A stretch of 64,000 nucleotides of DNA from Pseudonocardia hydrocarbonoxydans. GTDB taxonomy: Bacteria; Actinomycetota; Actinomycetes; Mycobacteriales; Pseudonocardiaceae. The DNA is taken from NCBI RefSeq assembly GCF_006539565.1, contig NZ_BJNG01000018.1, positions 124,001-188,000 of the forward strand. Direction: 5' to 3'. The stretch's first letter is position 1, and every line of letters starts with the position of its first letter. The notes under the pieces were generated by a model. The model was not told the origin of the DNA, searched no databases, and saw only the letters and a program-made list of their open reading frames with translations. Both the position numbers and the translations under genes were made by a program. Below, piece by piece: positions 26,950 to 37,012 of this stretch.

Positions 26950-29304
26950 ATGAGTGCGCTGTTCGAACTGCCCCAGACCACCGTCACCACCCCCCGCACG
27001 AAGCGGGGTGCGGCGCTGCTGGAGGGGCTCAACCCGCGCCAGCGCGAGGCGGTCGTGCACGCCGGGACGCCGCTGCTGATCGTCGCCGGGGCGGGGTCGG
27101 GCAAGACGCGGGTGCTCACCCACCGCATCGCCTGGCTGCTCGCCGAGCGCGACGTGCACCCCGGCGAGATCATGTCGATCACCTTCACCAACAAGGCCGC
27201 GGCCGAGATGAAGGAGCGGGTCGACGCGCTGGTCGGGCGCCGCGGCAACGCGATGTGGGTCTCCACGTTCCACTCGATGTGCGTGCGCATCCTGCGCCGC
27301 GAGGCCCAGCACCTGGGCGTGCGCAGCGCGTTCTCCGTCTACGACGCCGACGACACACGCCGGCTGATCGGCATGGTCACGCGCGACCTGGGGCTGGACC
27401 CCAAGAAGTTCGCCCCCCGCGCGGTCGGGGCGCAGATCTCCAACCTCAAGAACGAGCTGCTCTCCGCCGATGACGCCGCGGAGCGCGCCACGAACGAGTA
27501 CGAGCGCAAGGTCGCCGAGGTCTACGGCGTCTACCAGGCCCGGCTGCGCACCGCCAACGCCTTCGACTTCGACGACCTGATCATGGAGACGGTCTCGCTG
27601 CTGGAGCGGCTGCCCGCCGTCGCCGAGTACTACCGGCGCCGGTTCCGGCACGTGCTCGTCGACGAGTACCAGGACACCAACCACGCCCAGTACGCGCTGG
27701 TCAGGGCGCTGGTGGCGCCGGCCGTGGAGGGGGCGGCGCCGGCCGAGCTGTGCGTCGTCGGCGACTCCGACCAGTCGATCTACGCCTTCCGCGGCGCGAG
27801 CATCCGCAACATCGTGGAGTTCGAGAAGGACTTCCCGGACTCGCGCACCATCCTGCTGGAGCAGAACTACCGCTCCACCCAGACGATCCTCACCGCGGCC
27901 AACACCGTCATCGCCCGCAACCCCGACCGGCGCGACAAGCGCCTGTGGTCCGAGGCGGGCGACGGGGAGAAGGTCGTCGGCTACGTCGCCGACAACGAGC
28001 ACGACGAGGCCGCGTTCGTCGCCCAGGAGATCGACCGGCTCGTCGACAGCGGGGAGTACCGCAACTCCGACATCGCCGTCTTCTACCGCACCAACTCCCA
28101 GTCGCGGGTGTTCGAGGGCGTGTTCGCCCGGGTCGGGATGGCGTACCGGATCGTCGGCGGGGTGCGGTTCTACGAGCGGATGGAGGTGCGCGACGCGCTC
28201 GCGTACCTGCGGGTGCTGTCCAACCCCGACGACACGGTGAGCCTGCGCCGCATCCTCAACGTGCCCAAGCGCGGGATCGGCGAGCGGGCCGAGGAGATGG
28301 TCGCCTCCTACGCCGACCGCGAGCGGATCTCCTTCGCCACGGCCCTGCGCGTCGCCGCCGAGGACCCCGGGAGGGTGCCCGGGCTGGTCACGCGCTCGCA
28401 GCGGGCCATCGCCGGGTTCGTCCGGATGCTCGACGAGCTGGCCGAGCTGGTGGAGCGCGGCGAGGAGACCGCGGAGCTGCTGGAGGCCGTCTACGCGAAG
28501 ACCGGCTACACCGCCGAGCTGGAGGCCAGCGAGGACCCGCAGGACGGCTCGCGGCTGGACAACCTCGCCGAGCTGGTCACGGTCGCGCGCGAGTTCGCCG
28601 GCGACGCCGCGGTGGCCGACGTGGCCGTCGACCCGGAGTCCGGTGGCGATCAGGTCGACGACGGGCTCCCGGCGCCGGGCTCGCTGGCGGCGTTCCTGGA
28701 GCGGGTGGCGCTGGTCGCCGACGCCGACTCCATCCCCGACGACGACCAGGGCATGGTCACCCTGATGACGCTGCACACGGCGAAGGGGCTGGAGTTCCCC
28801 GTCGTGTTCCTCACCGGCTGGGAAGACGGCGTGTTCCCGCACATGCGGGCCATGGGCGACCCGGCCGAGCTGGCCGAGGAGCGGCGGCTCGCCTACGTGG
28901 GCATCACGCGGGCGCGGCAGCGGCTCTACCTGTCGCGGGCGATGATCCGCTCGGCGTTCGGGCAGCCCAACGCCAACCCGGCGTCGCGGTTCCTCGCCGA
29001 GGTGCCCGACACCCTCGTCGACTGGCGCCGCGCCGAGCCCGAGCGCTCCGCGCCGGTGGGCCGCTTCGGCTTCGGCCGGCGCAGCACCGCCACCGACCGG
29101 GGCAGCTGGAACGTGCCGAAGGCGTCCACGGTGCCCACGCTCAGCCTCGACGTCGGCGACCGCGTCAGCCACGACAAGTACGGCCTCGGCACGGTCACCG
29201 CCGCCGACGGCACGGGCGCCCGCGCCACCGTCACGATCGACTTCGGCAGCGCCGGCACGGTGCGGCTGATGCTGATCGGCGGCGTGCCGCTGCAGAAGCT
29301 GTAG
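26950..29304 (+). CDS. pcrA: ATP-dependent 3'-5' DNA helicase PcrA/UvrD1
   Basis: An SF1A helicase of 784 residues for nucleotide-excision repair and replication-fork clearance. Walker A is GAGSGKT (residues 47-53), motif II is VDEYQDTN, motif III GDSDQSIYAFRGA, motif IV LEQNYRST, and motif V/VI TLHTAKGLEFPVVFLTGWE with AYVGITRARQRLY. The C-terminal 70 residues carry the SH3/tudor-like element (DVGDRVSHDKYGLGTVTA) that in UvrD1/PcrA contacts RNA polymerase. Its position next to chorismate mutase and opposite an M23 peptidase equals Rv0948c-Rv0950c. The family's Ku interaction in mycobacteria may also apply. Confidence 0.97.
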   Translation: MSALFELPQTTVTTPRTKRGAALLEGLNPRQREAVVHAGTPLLIVAGAGSGKTRVLTHRIAWLLAERDVHPGEIMSITFTNKAAAEMKERVDALVGRRGNAMWVSTFHSMCVRILRREAQHLGVRSAFSVYDADDTRRLIGMVTRDLGLDPKKFAPRAVGAQISNLKNELLSADDAAERATNEYERKVAEVYGVYQARLRTANAFDFDDLIMETVSLLERLPAVAEYYRRRFRHVLVDEYQDTNHAQYALVRALVAPAVEGAAPAELCVVGDSDQSIYAFRGASIRNIVEFEKDFPDSRTILLEQNYRSTQTILTAANTVIARNPDRRDKRLWSEAGDGEKVVGYVADNEHDEAAFVAQEIDRLVDSGEYRNSDIAVFYRTNSQSRVFEGVFARVGMAYRIVGGVRFYERMEVRDALAYLRVLSNPDDTVSLRRILNVPKRGIGERAEEMVASYADRERISFATALRVAAEDPGRVPGLVTRSQRAIAGFVRMLDELAELVERGEETAELLEAVYAKTGYTAELEASEDPQDGSRLDNLAELVTVAREFAGDAAVADVAVDPESGGDQVDDGLPAPGSLAAFLERVALVADADSIPDDDQGMVTLMTLHTAKGLEFPVVFLTGWEDGVFPHMRAMGDPAELAEERRLAYVGITRARQRLYLSRAMIRSAFGQPNANPASRFLAEVPDTLVDWRRAEPERSAPVGRFGFGRRSTATDRGSWNVPKASTVPTLSLDVGDRVSHDKYGLGTVTAADGTGARATVTIDFGSAGTVRLMLIGGVPLQKL

Positions 29305-29332
29305 GCGCGGACGGCGCCTTGATCGTCGTCTC

Positions 29333-29368
29333 GGCGCGTTTCCGGCGACATCCCGCCGGAAACGCGCC
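29333..29368. terminator. Bidirectional terminator between pcrA and the M23 gene
   Basis: A perfect 15-bp stem, GGCGCGTTTCCGGCG (29333-29347) with CGCCGGAAACGCGCC (29354-29368), and loop ACATCC. The genes converge here, with stops at 29304 and 29418. Confidence 0.85.
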
Positions 29369-29417
29369 CACCCGGTGATCTTCCGGGGCCGGTCGCGGAG
29401 CGCGAGCGCGGCCCGGG

Positions 29418-30269
29418 TCAGTAGCCGTCGATCCCGTGCTGCTCCAGCCACGGGCGGGGGTTCATCGGGTTGTCGTTCGCGTCGTGGATCTCGAAGTGCA
29501 GGTGCGGGCCGGTGGAGAAGCCGCGGTTGCCGAGCTCGGCGATCTGCTCGCCCGCGCGCACCTCGTCGCCCACCTGCACGAGCGAGCGGTTGATGTGGCC
29601 GTAGACGGACTTGGTGCCGTCGGGGTGCCGCAGCACCACCCACATCCCGAAGCCCGACGCCGGGCCGGACTCCTCGACCACCCCGTCGGTGACGGCGTAG
29701 ATCGGGGTGCCGATGGCGTTGGCGATGTCGATGCCGTTGTGCGAGGTGCCCCAGCGGCCGCCGAACCCGGAGGTGAAGCGGCCCAGCGTCGGCTGCACGA
29801 ACGCCTGGTCGCCGACGAGGTTGGCCAGCGGCGCGCCGAAGGCGAGGGCCGAGGCGAGCAGGGCGTCGCGGCGGGCCAGCTCCTGTCCGATCTCGACGGC
29901 CTTGGTGAGGTTCTCGACGTCGACCTGCGACTCGGCGTCGAGCCCGCTGATCGACAGCGACGCGGGCAGCAGCTGGTCGCCGCCGATGGCGTCGACCGGG
30001 AAGGGCGCCGGCCCGGTCTCGGCGACCGGGAGCAGCGCGGCGATCGTGACGGGCGGGGGCTCGGTGGTCTCGAGCAGGGGTGTGACGGCGGTCTGTCCGG
30101 CCGCGACGACGGCTCCGGTGGCCACGGCGGCGACCGTCACGCGTCCACGGACGGACGCGGTGGGTGGCGCGGGTAGCCGGTGCACCCCGGGGACGGCGAC
30201 GGCGCGCAGTTGCGTGGTCGCGTCGGCGAGGTGGTCCGGAGCGCCGCTGGGGGAGCGGTGGCGCGCCAC
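29418..30269 (-). CDS. Membrane-anchored M23-family metallopeptidase
   Basis: A LytM/peptidase M23 domain that probably cleaves or binds peptidoglycan peptides. GTG 30269 gives 283 residues. A transmembrane segment lies at about 42-62 (VTVAAVATGAVVAAGQTA), followed by a linker and a helical stretch, and then the catalytic domain. Zinc ligands are visible in SHNGIDIA (His and Asp) and GPHLHFEIH (H-x-H), and the intervening VYGHI gives a further His, so the enzyme looks active. It matches Rv0950c by position between uvrD1 and sucC. Two longer upstream frames exist, but no better start with a ribosome-binding site was seen. Confidence 0.88.
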   Translation of the reverse strand: MARHRSPSGAPDHLADATTQLRAVAVPGVHRLPAPPTASVRGRVTVAAVATGAVVAAGQTAVTPLLETTEPPPVTIAALLPVAETGPAPFPVDAIGGDQLLPASLSISGLDAESQVDVENLTKAVEIGQELARRDALLASALAFGAPLANLVGDQAFVQPTLGRFTSGFGGRWGTSHNGIDIANAIGTPIYAVTDGVVEESGPASGFGMWVVLRHPDGTKSVYGHINRSLVQVGDEVRAGEQIAELGNRGFSTGPHLHFEIHDANDNPMNPRPWLEQHGIDGY

Positions 30270-30466
30270 GACCTGCCCTTCTCGACGGATAAGCGGTCTG
30301 CCCGTGTCGCGTCCCGGTCGGCGTGGGCTGGGGATCCCGCCGGGCATCTCGGGGGATGCCCTGCTGCCGTCGTGACCGGTCCGTGATGCGGACGCGCGAA
30401 ACGTAGCGGTGGTCACGCGGGGGAGGCAAATCCGCGGACGGCGTGTCGGGCTGTGGGAACGACCGG

Positions 30467-31429
30467 TCAGGACGCGGGTGACGAGCGCCTGCGGTACGTG
30501 GTCGGCTCGCGGCCGCCCGCGGCCTGACCACGGCGGAACGGGTGACGGCGGTGGTCCGAACGAGCGAGGGCGCTGACGACCCAGTGCACCGAGCGGGGGT
30601 CGATGGGCAGGGAGAGGTGACCGACGTCACGCAGCTCCAGGTGCTCGACGTGCAGGTCCTCGTGGGCCAGCCGGGCGTTGCGCTGCGGGACGATCATCTG
30701 GTCCATGCGGCTCCACACCACGAGGAACCGCGTGGGGCACCCGGGTGCGGGCCGGGCCAGCTCGTCGAGCAGCTCCGACCCGGGGCGCAGCTGTGCGGCC
30801 AGCGGGGTGGGCATGAGGTAGGCGCTGAGCGTGCCGGTGTGCGGGCTGCCCAGCGTGACCAGGGTGTCGACGACGTCGGAGCCGCCGAGGCGCTGGACGT
30901 AGTAGCGGGCGATCATCCCGCCGAGCGAGTGCCCGACGATGTGGACGCGCTCGGCGCCGGTGAGCTCGCGCAGCCGCTCCACGTGCCCGCGCAGCTCGTG
31001 GGCGGCGGTCCGGACGTCGCCGGTGAGCAGGCTGTAGTTGACCGCGTGCACGACGCCGAACCCGCGCCGGCGCAGCGCCCGGCGGAAGACGGTGAACACC
31101 GAACGGTTGTCCATGATCCCGTGCACCAGCAGGATCGGGTATCCGGCACCCTCCACGTCGGCCACCAGCAGGCCGCGGCGCTCGGGGGGCAGCGGGTCGG
31201 TGCGGTAGCCGTCACCGGTCGCGGCGAACGTCTCGTGCACCAGCCCGGCCGGGTACACCGCCAGGTGCGCCGCCAGCCACGCCCACTCGACGGCGACGCC
31301 GCGCACGCCCGCCGGTGTGCCGACGGTGCGGGCCACGTAGGTGCCCGCCCGGCCGACCTCGGCCGCGGTGCGGCCGACCGCACCGGCCATCGTGGCCAGA
31401 CGGTCGAGTCCCGCGCGGACCAGCGCCAT
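30467..31429 (-). CDS. Alpha/beta-fold triacylglycerol lipase/esterase-like protein
   Basis: A 320-residue probable lipase. The core has ILLVHGIMDN (oxyanion HG), the nucleophile elbow GHSLGGMIARYYVQ (Ser about 177) and RDVGHLSLP supplying the His. SPHTGTLSAYL after the nucleophile is typical of LipA/EstA-type lipases that act on medium or long acyl esters. No signal peptide is obvious; the N-terminus is amphipathic (MALVRAGLDRLATMAG). TACCGT on the minus strand (31441-31436) ends six bases before ATG 31429, suggesting a leaderless mRNA. It is divergent from sucCD. Confidence 0.85.
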   Translation of the reverse strand: MALVRAGLDRLATMAGAVGRTAAEVGRAGTYVARTVGTPAGVRGVAVEWAWLAAHLAVYPAGLVHETFAATGDGYRTDPLPPERRGLLVADVEGAGYPILLVHGIMDNRSVFTVFRRALRRRGFGVVHAVNYSLLTGDVRTAAHELRGHVERLRELTGAERVHIVGHSLGGMIARYYVQRLGGSDVVDTLVTLGSPHTGTLSAYLMPTPLAAQLRPGSELLDELARPAPGCPTRFLVVWSRMDQMIVPQRNARLAHEDLHVEHLELRDVGHLSLPIDPRSVHWVVSALARSDHRRHPFRRGQAAGGREPTTYRRRSSPAS

Positions 31430-31435
31430 GGAGTG

Positions 31436-31441
31436 ACGGTA
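31436..31441 (-). promoter_or_regulatory. Putative -10 element for the leaderless lipase mRNA
   Basis: TACCGT on the minus strand, with six bases before ATG 31429 and no ribosome-binding site. Confidence 0.4.
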
Positions 31442-31497
31442 GATCAGTGACCGCCGTCGCGCTGTCCCTGATTGACACACCGCCCTGTCCGTCCGGG

Positions 31498-31513
31498 GGT
31501 GACAGCAGTCACC
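31498..31513. promoter_or_regulatory. Palindromic operator candidate between lipase and sucC
   Basis: GGTGAC-AGCA-GTCACC is a perfect 6-4-6 palindrome centred in the divergent gap. It is followed at 31513-31532 by a direct repeat of (C/G)GGGCAGGTC. A TAGGGT hexamer (31547-31552) further on could be the sucC -10. The binding factor is unknown. Confidence 0.4.
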
Positions 31514-31615
31514 GGGGCAGGTCAGGGCAGGTCCGGGCCGCGTCGCTAGGGTCGTCGCAGCAGCGTTCCCGAGAGCCGGAGAGCGGCTCGTACGCACAGC
31601 GGAGTGGGAGAGCCC

Positions 31616-32788
31616 ATGGATCTCTACGAGTACCAGGCGAGGGACCTCTTCGCCGCGCACGACGTCCCGGTCCTGCCGGGGAAGACCGTCGAGACGGCCG
31701 AGGAGGCGAAGGCGGCGGCCGCCGAGATCGGCACCGCGGTCGTCGTCAAGGCCCAGGTCAAGGTCGGCGGCCGGGGCAAGGCCGGCGGCGTCAAGCTCGC
31801 GTCCACGCCGGACGAGGCGGCCGAGAAGGCCACCGACATCCTCGGCCTGGACATCAAGGGGCACATCGTGCACCGCGTCCTGGTCGCGCAGGCCAGCGAC
31901 ATCGCCGAGGAGTACTACTTCTCCTTCCTGCTCGACCGCTCCAACCGCACCTTCCTCGCGATGGCGAGCGCCGAGGGCGGCGTGGAGATCGAGCAGCTCG
32001 CCGTGGAGCGCCCCGACGCGCTGGCCCGCATCCCGATCGACGCGATCGCGGGCGTCGACCGCGCCAAGGCGGCCGAGATCGTGGCGGCGGCGAAGTACCC
32101 GGCCGTCGTGGCCGAGGAGGCCGCCGACGTCATCGTGAAGCTCTGGGAGACCTTCGTCTCCGAGGACGCCACGCTCGTCGAGGTCAACCCGCTGGTGCGC
32201 GACCCGCAGGACAGGGTCATCGCGCTCGACGGCAAGGTCACCCTCGACGAGAACGCCGGCTTCCGGCACCCGGAGCACGCGGCGCTGGTCGACGAGCGGG
32301 CCGAGAACCCGCTCGAGGCGAAGGCGAAGGCGAAGGGCCTCAACTACGTCAAGCTCGACGACGGCCAGGTCGGCATCATCGGCAACGGCGCGGGCCTGGT
32401 CATGAGCACCCTCGACGTGGTCGCCTACGCGGGCGAGAAGCACGGCGGCGTCAAGCCCGCGAACTTCCTCGACATCGGCGGCGGCGCCTCGGCGCAGGTC
32501 ATGGCCGACGGCCTGGACGTCATCCTGGGCGACCCGGACGTGAAGTCGGTGTTCGTCAACGTCTTCGGTGGCATCACCGCGTGCGACGCGGTGGCCAACG
32601 GCATCGTCGAGGCGCTGGGGATCCTGGGTGACGCGGCCACCAAGCCGCTCGTCGTCCGGCTCGACGGCAACAACGTCGTCGAGGGGCGCAAGATCCTCGA
32701 CGACGCCAACCACCCCCTGGTCACCCAGGTGGACACGATGGACAACGCGGCCGACAAGGCCGCCGAGCTCGCAGCGGCGGGGGCCTGA
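31616..32788 (+). CDS. sucC: Succinyl-CoA synthetase (ADP/GDP-forming) beta subunit
   Basis: Forms the heterotetramer that converts succinyl-CoA to succinate with nucleotide triphosphate. It has 390 residues. The ATP-grasp N-terminal part starts [19 protein letters not shown] with [20 protein letters not shown]. The CoA-ligase part has [17 protein letters not shown] and [21 protein letters not shown] 31616 with GGAGTGGGAG upstream is chosen over an ATG-like GTG further left. It is followed after three bases by sucD. Confidence 0.97.
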   Translation: MDLYEYQARDLFAAHDVPVLPGKTVETAEEAKAAAAEIGTAVVVKAQVKVGGRGKAGGVKLASTPDEAAEKATDILGLDIKGHIVHRVLVAQASDIAEEYYFSFLLDRSNRTFLAMASAEGGVEIEQLAVERPDALARIPIDAIAGVDRAKAAEIVAAAKYPAVVAEEAADVIVKLWETFVSEDATLVEVNPLVRDPQDRVIALDGKVTLDENAGFRHPEHAALVDERAENPLEAKAKAKGLNYVKLDDGQVGIIGNGAGLVMSTLDVVAYAGEKHGGVKPANFLDIGGGASAQVMADGLDVILGDPDVKSVFVNVFGGITACDAVANGIVEALGILGDAATKPLVVRLDGNNVVEGRKILDDANHPLVTQVDTMDNAADKAAELAAAGA

Positions 32789-32791
32789 GAC

Positions 32792-33679
32792 ATGTCGATC
32801 TTCCTGAACGAGAACAGCAAGGTGATCGTCCAGGGCATCACCGGTGGTGAGGGCACCAAGCACTCCACCAAGATGCTCGCGGCGGGCACGAACATCGTCG
32901 GCGGCGTGAACGCGCGCAAGGCCGGCACGACGGTCGAGATCGGCGGGAAGACCCTGCCGGTGTTCGGCACCGTCGAGGAGGCGATGAAGGAGACCGGCGC
33001 CGACGTCAGCGTCGCCTTCGTGCCCCCGAAGTTCACCAAGGACGCCGTGATCGAGGCGATCGACGCCGAGATCCCGCTGCTGGTGATCATCACCGAGGGC
33101 GTGCCGGTGCACGACTCCGCCTACTTCTGGGCGCACGCGGTGGCCAAGGGCAACAAGACGCGGATCATCGGCCCGAACTGCCCCGGGATCATCTCGCCCG
33201 GGAAGTCCAACGCCGGCATCATCCCGGCCGACATCGCGGGCCCCGGCAAGATCGGGCTGGTGTCGAAGTCGGGCACGCTGACCTACCAGATGATGTACGA
33301 GCTGCGCGAGATCGGCTTCTCCACCGCCATCGGCATCGGCGGCGACCCGGTCATCGGCACCACGCACATCGACGCGCTGGAGGCCTTCGAGGCCGACCCC
33401 GAGACCGCCGCGATCGTCATGATCGGCGAGATCGGCGGCGACGCGGAGGAGCGCGCGGCGGCCTACATCCAGGCCAACGTGACGAAGCCGGTCGTCGGCT
33501 ACGTCGCGGGCTTCACTGCGCCCGAGGGCAAGACGATGGGCCACGCCGGCGCCATCGTCTCCGGCTCGGCGGGCACCGCGCAGGCGAAGAAGGAGGCCCT
33601 CGAGGCCGCCGGGGTCAAGGTCGGCAAGACGCCGAGCGAGACCGCCGACCTCATGCGGGAGATCGTCAAGGGGCTCTAG
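32792..33679 (+). CDS. sucD: Succinyl-CoA synthetase alpha subunit
   Basis: Carries the CoA-binding Rossmann domain and the phosphorylated histidine. It has 295 residues. N-terminal [29 protein letters not shown], then [12 protein letters not shown] and the active-site His251 in [11 protein letters not shown]. Length and motifs are normal. Operon with sucC, and a strong terminator follows. Confidence 0.98.
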   Translation: MSIFLNENSKVIVQGITGGEGTKHSTKMLAAGTNIVGGVNARKAGTTVEIGGKTLPVFGTVEEAMKETGADVSVAFVPPKFTKDAVIEAIDAEIPLLVIITEGVPVHDSAYFWAHAVAKGNKTRIIGPNCPGIISPGKSNAGIIPADIAGPGKIGLVSKSGTLTYQMMYELREIGFSTAIGIGGDPVIGTTHIDALEAFEADPETAAIVMIGEIGGDAEERAAAYIQANVTKPVVGYVAGFTAPEGKTMGHAGAIVSGSAGTAQAKKEALEAAGVKVGKTPSETADLMREIVKGL

Positions 33680-33697
33680 ACCCGTCCCGTTCCACGA

Positions 33698-33726
33698 GAG
33701 CCGCGTCCCGTTCCGGGGCGCGGCTC
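33698..33726 (+). terminator. sucCD terminator
   Basis: GAGCCGCGTCCC (33698-33709) pairs with GGGGCGCGGCTC (33715-33726), with one U-G pair, around the loop GTTCC. It begins 19 bases after the sucD stop. Confidence 0.85.
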
Positions 33727-33822
33727 CCGTGCGTCCGGGGAGGACGATCGCCGTCGATGGACTAGCGTTCGGCACGCCCGTACGCCGGACCGCGGGAGTC
33801 CGCACGGAGGGGAGCACTGACG

Positions 33823-34791
33823 ATGACCCAGCAGCCCGAGTCGAACTCGACGGCCGCGACCAGCACCACCGACCACCAGCTCAGGCCCGGGCCCGCGCGG
33901 CTGCTGGCCCTCGGCGCCGCCGCGCTCGTGGTGGTGATCTACCTCCTGGGCTTCTTCGACGAGTTCACCTTCACCGGCAGCCTCGCGGGTGCGCTCGTGA
34001 TCGGCGGCGGCCTGCTCGCCGGGGCCGCGGTGCTGCCGAAGGTCGGCCGCGTGCTGGTCCCCGCGGTGGTCCTGCTGTTCACCGGCACGCTGCAGCTGCT
34101 CCAAGCCGTCACGAGCTCGGCGGGCCAGGACTTCGGCGGCGGCCCGTCCGCGTTGCTGGTCGTCGGGCTCGTCCTCGCGTTCGTGGCGTCCGGGCTGGCC
34201 GCTGGTGCGATGCTGATGGACGCAGGCGTGCTCAAGGCCCCGGCGCACCGCCCGGCCACGCCGCCCGGGTACGGCGGCCAGCAGTACGGCGGCTACGGCC
34301 AGCAGCCCCCCGGCTACGGCGGCCAGCAGTACGGCGGCTACGGACAGCAGCCCGGATACGGCCCGGGGTACGGCCAGCAGCAGCCGGGCTACGGCTACGG
34401 CGCACAGCCCGGTGTCCAGCCGTCCGGACCGCAGCCGTCGGGGCCGCAGGGTCCGGGTGCCGCCCCGGGCGGTCAGCCCGGCTACGGCCAGGCGTACGGC
34501 CAGGCCGCGGGTTACGGCGGTGCGGGCTACGCGGCGGGCCAGGGGGCCGACCCGGGCCAGAGCGCCACGGAGGCGACCTCCGCCCTCCCCGCGCCGGGCT
34601 CGGCCGAGGCCGGTTCCGGCTGGTACAGCGGGTCCGGCTCGGCCACCACGGAGGTCTCGTCGTCGGCCAGCACGCCGGTGTCGGGCACGCCGGTCACCCC
34701 GCCCGAGGGCGCGCCCGCCGCCGAGGCCGACCAGGGCCGGGCCGAGGAGACGCGCTTCATCACCCCCGACGAGCAGTCGCGGCCCGGCTGA
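33823..34791 (+). CDS. DUF5336-type membrane protein with Tyr/Gly/Gln-rich tail (Rv0954-like)
   Basis: A 322-residue protein. Four hydrophobic segments occupy about residues 27-130 ([67 protein letters not shown]). From about 145 on the tail is low-complexity, with two copies of [12 protein letters not shown] and further YGQQ/GYG units, then a Ser/Thr/Glu-rich end. Position after sucD and before the PerM-like gene equals Rv0954, a mycobacterial protein linked to cell division. The Tyr-rich tail resembles phase-separating, prion-like sequence. Confidence 0.82.
   Translation: MTQQPESNSTAATSTTDHQLRPGPARLLALGAAALVVVIYLLGFFDEFTFTGSLAGALVIGGGLLAGAAVLPKVGRVLVPAVVLLFTGTLQLLQAVTSSAGQDFGGGPSALLVVGLVLAFVASGLAAGAMLMDAGVLKAPAHRPATPPGYGGQQYGGYGQQPPGYGGQQYGGYGQQPGYGPGYGQQQPGYGYGAQPGVQPSGPQPSGPQGPGAAPGGQPGYGQAYGQAAGYGGAGYAAGQGADPGQSATEATSALPAPGSAEAGSGWYSGSGSATTEVSSSASTPVSGTPVTPPEGAPAAEADQGRAEETRFITPDEQSRPG
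34266..34370 (+). repeat. Repeats encoding the [12 protein letters not shown] tail
   Basis: A unit of about 45 bases encoding [14 protein letters not shown] is present twice in tandem, followed by shorter GYG/QQ-coding fragments. The DNA copies differ by few bases, indicating recent duplication. Confidence 0.7.
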
Positions 34792-34867
34792 CGGGGCGCG
34801 GGCGCCCGGCGGCGAATCACTCGGCCGGGCATCCGCGCGCCTGCTCGATCCGCGCCCGCCGCGCTGC

Positions 34868-34879
34868 GACCCTGCGGGG
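34868..34879 (+). promoter_or_regulatory. Putative -10 element for the PerM-like gene
   Basis: GACCCT (34868-34873) ends six bases before GTG 34880. It is weak as a hexamer but has the recurrent spacing. Confidence 0.25.
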
Positions 34880-36949
34880 GTGACCCGAACCCTCGACGCC
34901 TCCGATCACGACCCGGACGAGGCCGTCGAGCGGTCCGAGGCCGACGGGTTCGAGCGGCTCCGCGTGCTGATGGCCGGGGCCATGGGCACGGTGATCGTCA
35001 GCTACGCGCTGCTGGTGCCCGCGGCCGCGGCCGTCGTGCTCACCGCCGGGGCCGGGATCTCGGTCGACGGCGCGTTCGCCGCGGCGATCCCGCTCTGGCT
35101 GGCGGCCCACCTGATCCCGCTGGTGCTCGGCGGTCAGCCGCTCAGCGTGCTGCCGCTGCTGCCGACCGTCGTCGTCGCCGGCGTCGTCGCCACGGGGGCC
35201 GGCTGGGCCGTGCGCCGGCTCGGCGGGCGCTGGCGGACCGACGCGGGCGCGGTGCTCGCGACGTTCGCCGGGGCGCACTCCGCCGTCGCCGTGCTGGGCA
35301 GTGCGCTGCTGCCGCGGGCGGCCGAGGTGGCCGCCGCCCCGTGGGCCGCGCTCGTCTCCTCCGGGCTGGTGGCGGGCGGCGCCGCGACGATCGGGGTCGT
35401 CCGGGTGTGCGGCCGGCCCGCCGACCGGCGGATCCCCGCGTGGACCGGTGCCGCCGTCCGGACGGGCGCGGTCGCGCTCACCGGCCTGCTCACCCTCGGC
35501 GCCGTCGCGCTGCTCGCCGGGCTGCTGCTCGGAGCCCCCGACGTCGGGGAGAGCTACGCCGACCTGGCGCCCGACCTCGGCTCCGGGATCGGGGTCACGC
35601 TGCTCGCGCTCGCCTACCTGCCCAACGCGGTCGTCGGCGGGCTGGCGTGGGTCGTCGGGCCCGGGTTCACCGTCGGCACCGCGGCGGTCTCGCCGTTCGG
35701 GGTGACCGCAGGCGAGCCGTCGGTGTTCCCGCTGCTCGCGGCGCTGCCCGCCGGGTCGCCCCCGGCGTGGACCGCGCTGGTGCTCGCCGGGCCGCTGGTC
35801 GTCGGCGGCCTGACCGGGGTCGTCGCCCGCCGTTCCGGGGACGACGCGCTGCCGGTGGCCGGTGCCGCGGTCGCCGGTGCCGCCGTCGTCGCCGGGATGC
35901 TGGGGGCGCTCGCCGGGGGGCGGCTCGCGGCCGGGCCCTACGACCCCGTCCGGATCCCGGTGGAGCTGCTCGTGCCGGCGGTGCTGCTGCTGGTCGGGCT
36001 GCCCGCGCTGCTCGTGGTGTTCCTCGGGGCGGGGCGGGCGCCCGGGGAGGACCCGTACGAGTACGAGGACGACGACCAGGACGTGGACGCCCGGGACCGG
36101 GCGCCGGTCGCGGCCGTGGAGCCGGAGCCGGAGTACCAGCCGGAGGTCGAGCCGGCGGACGACGCGCCGGTGTCGGCGGAGGAACACGAGGAACGGGAGC
36201 CGGACGGGCCCGCCGGGGCGGAGCGGGACCGGGACGGGCGGACGGACGAGGGCGCCGGGACGGACGAGGCGGCCCCGAACGGGGGCGGTCGGCCGGAGGG
36301 CAGCGCCGCGTCGGAGGAGGACCCACCGGACGGCGACGAGCGGACCCCGGCACCCGTCGAGGACGGCGACCGGTCCGCGGGGCCGGACGCGGTCCGGGAC
36401 ACCACCGAGTCCGACACGACCGACCGGACCCCGCCTGCGGACGCTGCCGACCCGCCTGCGGAGGCTGCCGACCCGCCTGCGGACCCTGCCGAGCCGCCCG
36501 CGGAGGCTGCCGACCCGCCTGCGGACCCTGCCGAGCCGCCCGCGGACACTGCCGACCCGCCCGCGGACCCTGCCGACCCACCCGCGCGCGACCGGGCCGT
36601 CGACCGGATCGCCCGGCAGCGGCCCGCCGTCCGGGACCGCCGCGGCGTCCGCGACCGCAGCCGCCCCGACGTCCGCACGGCGGACGGGCCCGTCCCGGGC
36701 CCGGCGGCGACACCCGCTCGGCGGGGCGGCGCCGCGGCGACCGCGGCGGACCGGGAGCCGCAGCGCCGCCCGCGCTGGTTCGGCCGCGGCCGGGCGGACG
36801 CCACCCCGGAGCGTCGGGACACCGCCGCCGCCGGGCCCGCCGCCCCGCGCACCGTGGCAGAGCTGGTGGCGCAGCGGGCGAGGGAGGCCGCGGAGCGGGC
36901 CGCCCGCGAGGCCGCCGAGGGCGACGGCGGGGCTCCGACATCGGTGTGA
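34880..36949 (+). CDS. PerM-like (DUF6350) multi-pass membrane protein with long acidic tail
   Basis: A 689-residue protein. About ten hydrophobic segments fill residues 30-385. From 390 on the protein is soluble, very acidic and Pro/Ala-rich ([16 protein letters not shown] and similar), including seven 7-residue PPA(D/E)xA(D/E)-type repeats. It ends with a basic stretch ([15 protein letters not shown]) and a helical [15 protein letters not shown] end. Its position after an Rv0954-like gene and before purN matches Rv0955 (PerM), needed for mycobacterial division during persistence. The tail is much longer than the membrane core requires. GTG 34880 is the only start that keeps the short acidic N-terminus. 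Confidence 0.8.
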   Translation: MTRTLDASDHDPDEAVERSEADGFERLRVLMAGAMGTVIVSYALLVPAAAAVVLTAGAGISVDGAFAAAIPLWLAAHLIPLVLGGQPLSVLPLLPTVVVAGVVATGAGWAVRRLGGRWRTDAGAVLATFAGAHSAVAVLGSALLPRAAEVAAAPWAALVSSGLVAGGAATIGVVRVCGRPADRRIPAWTGAAVRTGAVALTGLLTLGAVALLAGLLLGAPDVGESYADLAPDLGSGIGVTLLALAYLPNAVVGGLAWVVGPGFTVGTAAVSPFGVTAGEPSVFPLLAALPAGSPPAWTALVLAGPLVVGGLTGVVARRSGDDALPVAGAAVAGAAVVAGMLGALAGGRLAAGPYDPVRIPVELLVPAVLLLVGLPALLVVFLGAGRAPGEDPYEYEDDDQDVDARDRAPVAAVEPEPEYQPEVEPADDAPVSAEEHEEREPDGPAGAERDRDGRTDEGAGTDEAAPNGGGRPEGSAASEEDPPDGDERTPAPVEDGDRSAGPDAVRDTTESDTTDRTPPADAADPPAEAADPPADPAEPPAEAADPPADPAEPPADTADPPADPADPPARDRAVDRIARQRPAVRDRRGVRDRSRPDVRTADGPVPGPAATPARRGGAAATAADREPQRRPRWFGRGRADATPERRDTAAAGPAAPRTVAELVAQRAREAAERAAREAAEGDGGAPTSV
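36431..36577 (+). repeat. Seven 21-bp tandem repeats in the PerM-like gene
   Basis: Seven in-frame units starting CCGCCTGCGGA (variants CCGCCCGCGGA) encode [14 protein letters not shown] and PPADPAE-type heptads. Unit identity is high with variation at two or three positions per unit, so length polymorphism between strains is likely. Confidence 0.85.
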
Positions 36950-37012
36950 CCTGCGCCGCCGCCTAGGCTGGACGGGTTCTCCCCGATCATCGTCGAGCCG
37001 CGAGGAGCCCGC

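Noticed and set aside
26920..26950. LexA box before pcrA/uvrD1
   Set aside because: Only a half site (GTTCGA) is present at 26940-26945, with no matching TCGAAC four bases upstream.
30270..30466. Possible c-di-AMP (ydaO-type) riboswitch before the M23 peptidase gene, a common location in actinobacteria
   Set aside because: The minus-strand leader has a GGGCATC/GATGCCC hairpin and a G-rich tail, but the conserved ydaO core (a CAGCTAACC-like segment and the paired GGG/CCC arms) is not present.
26824..30630. A 1268-codon minus-strand frame antisense to pcrA
   Set aside because: It is a GC-bias shadow of pcrA; only its last 22 codons are discussed, as a possible leader peptide.
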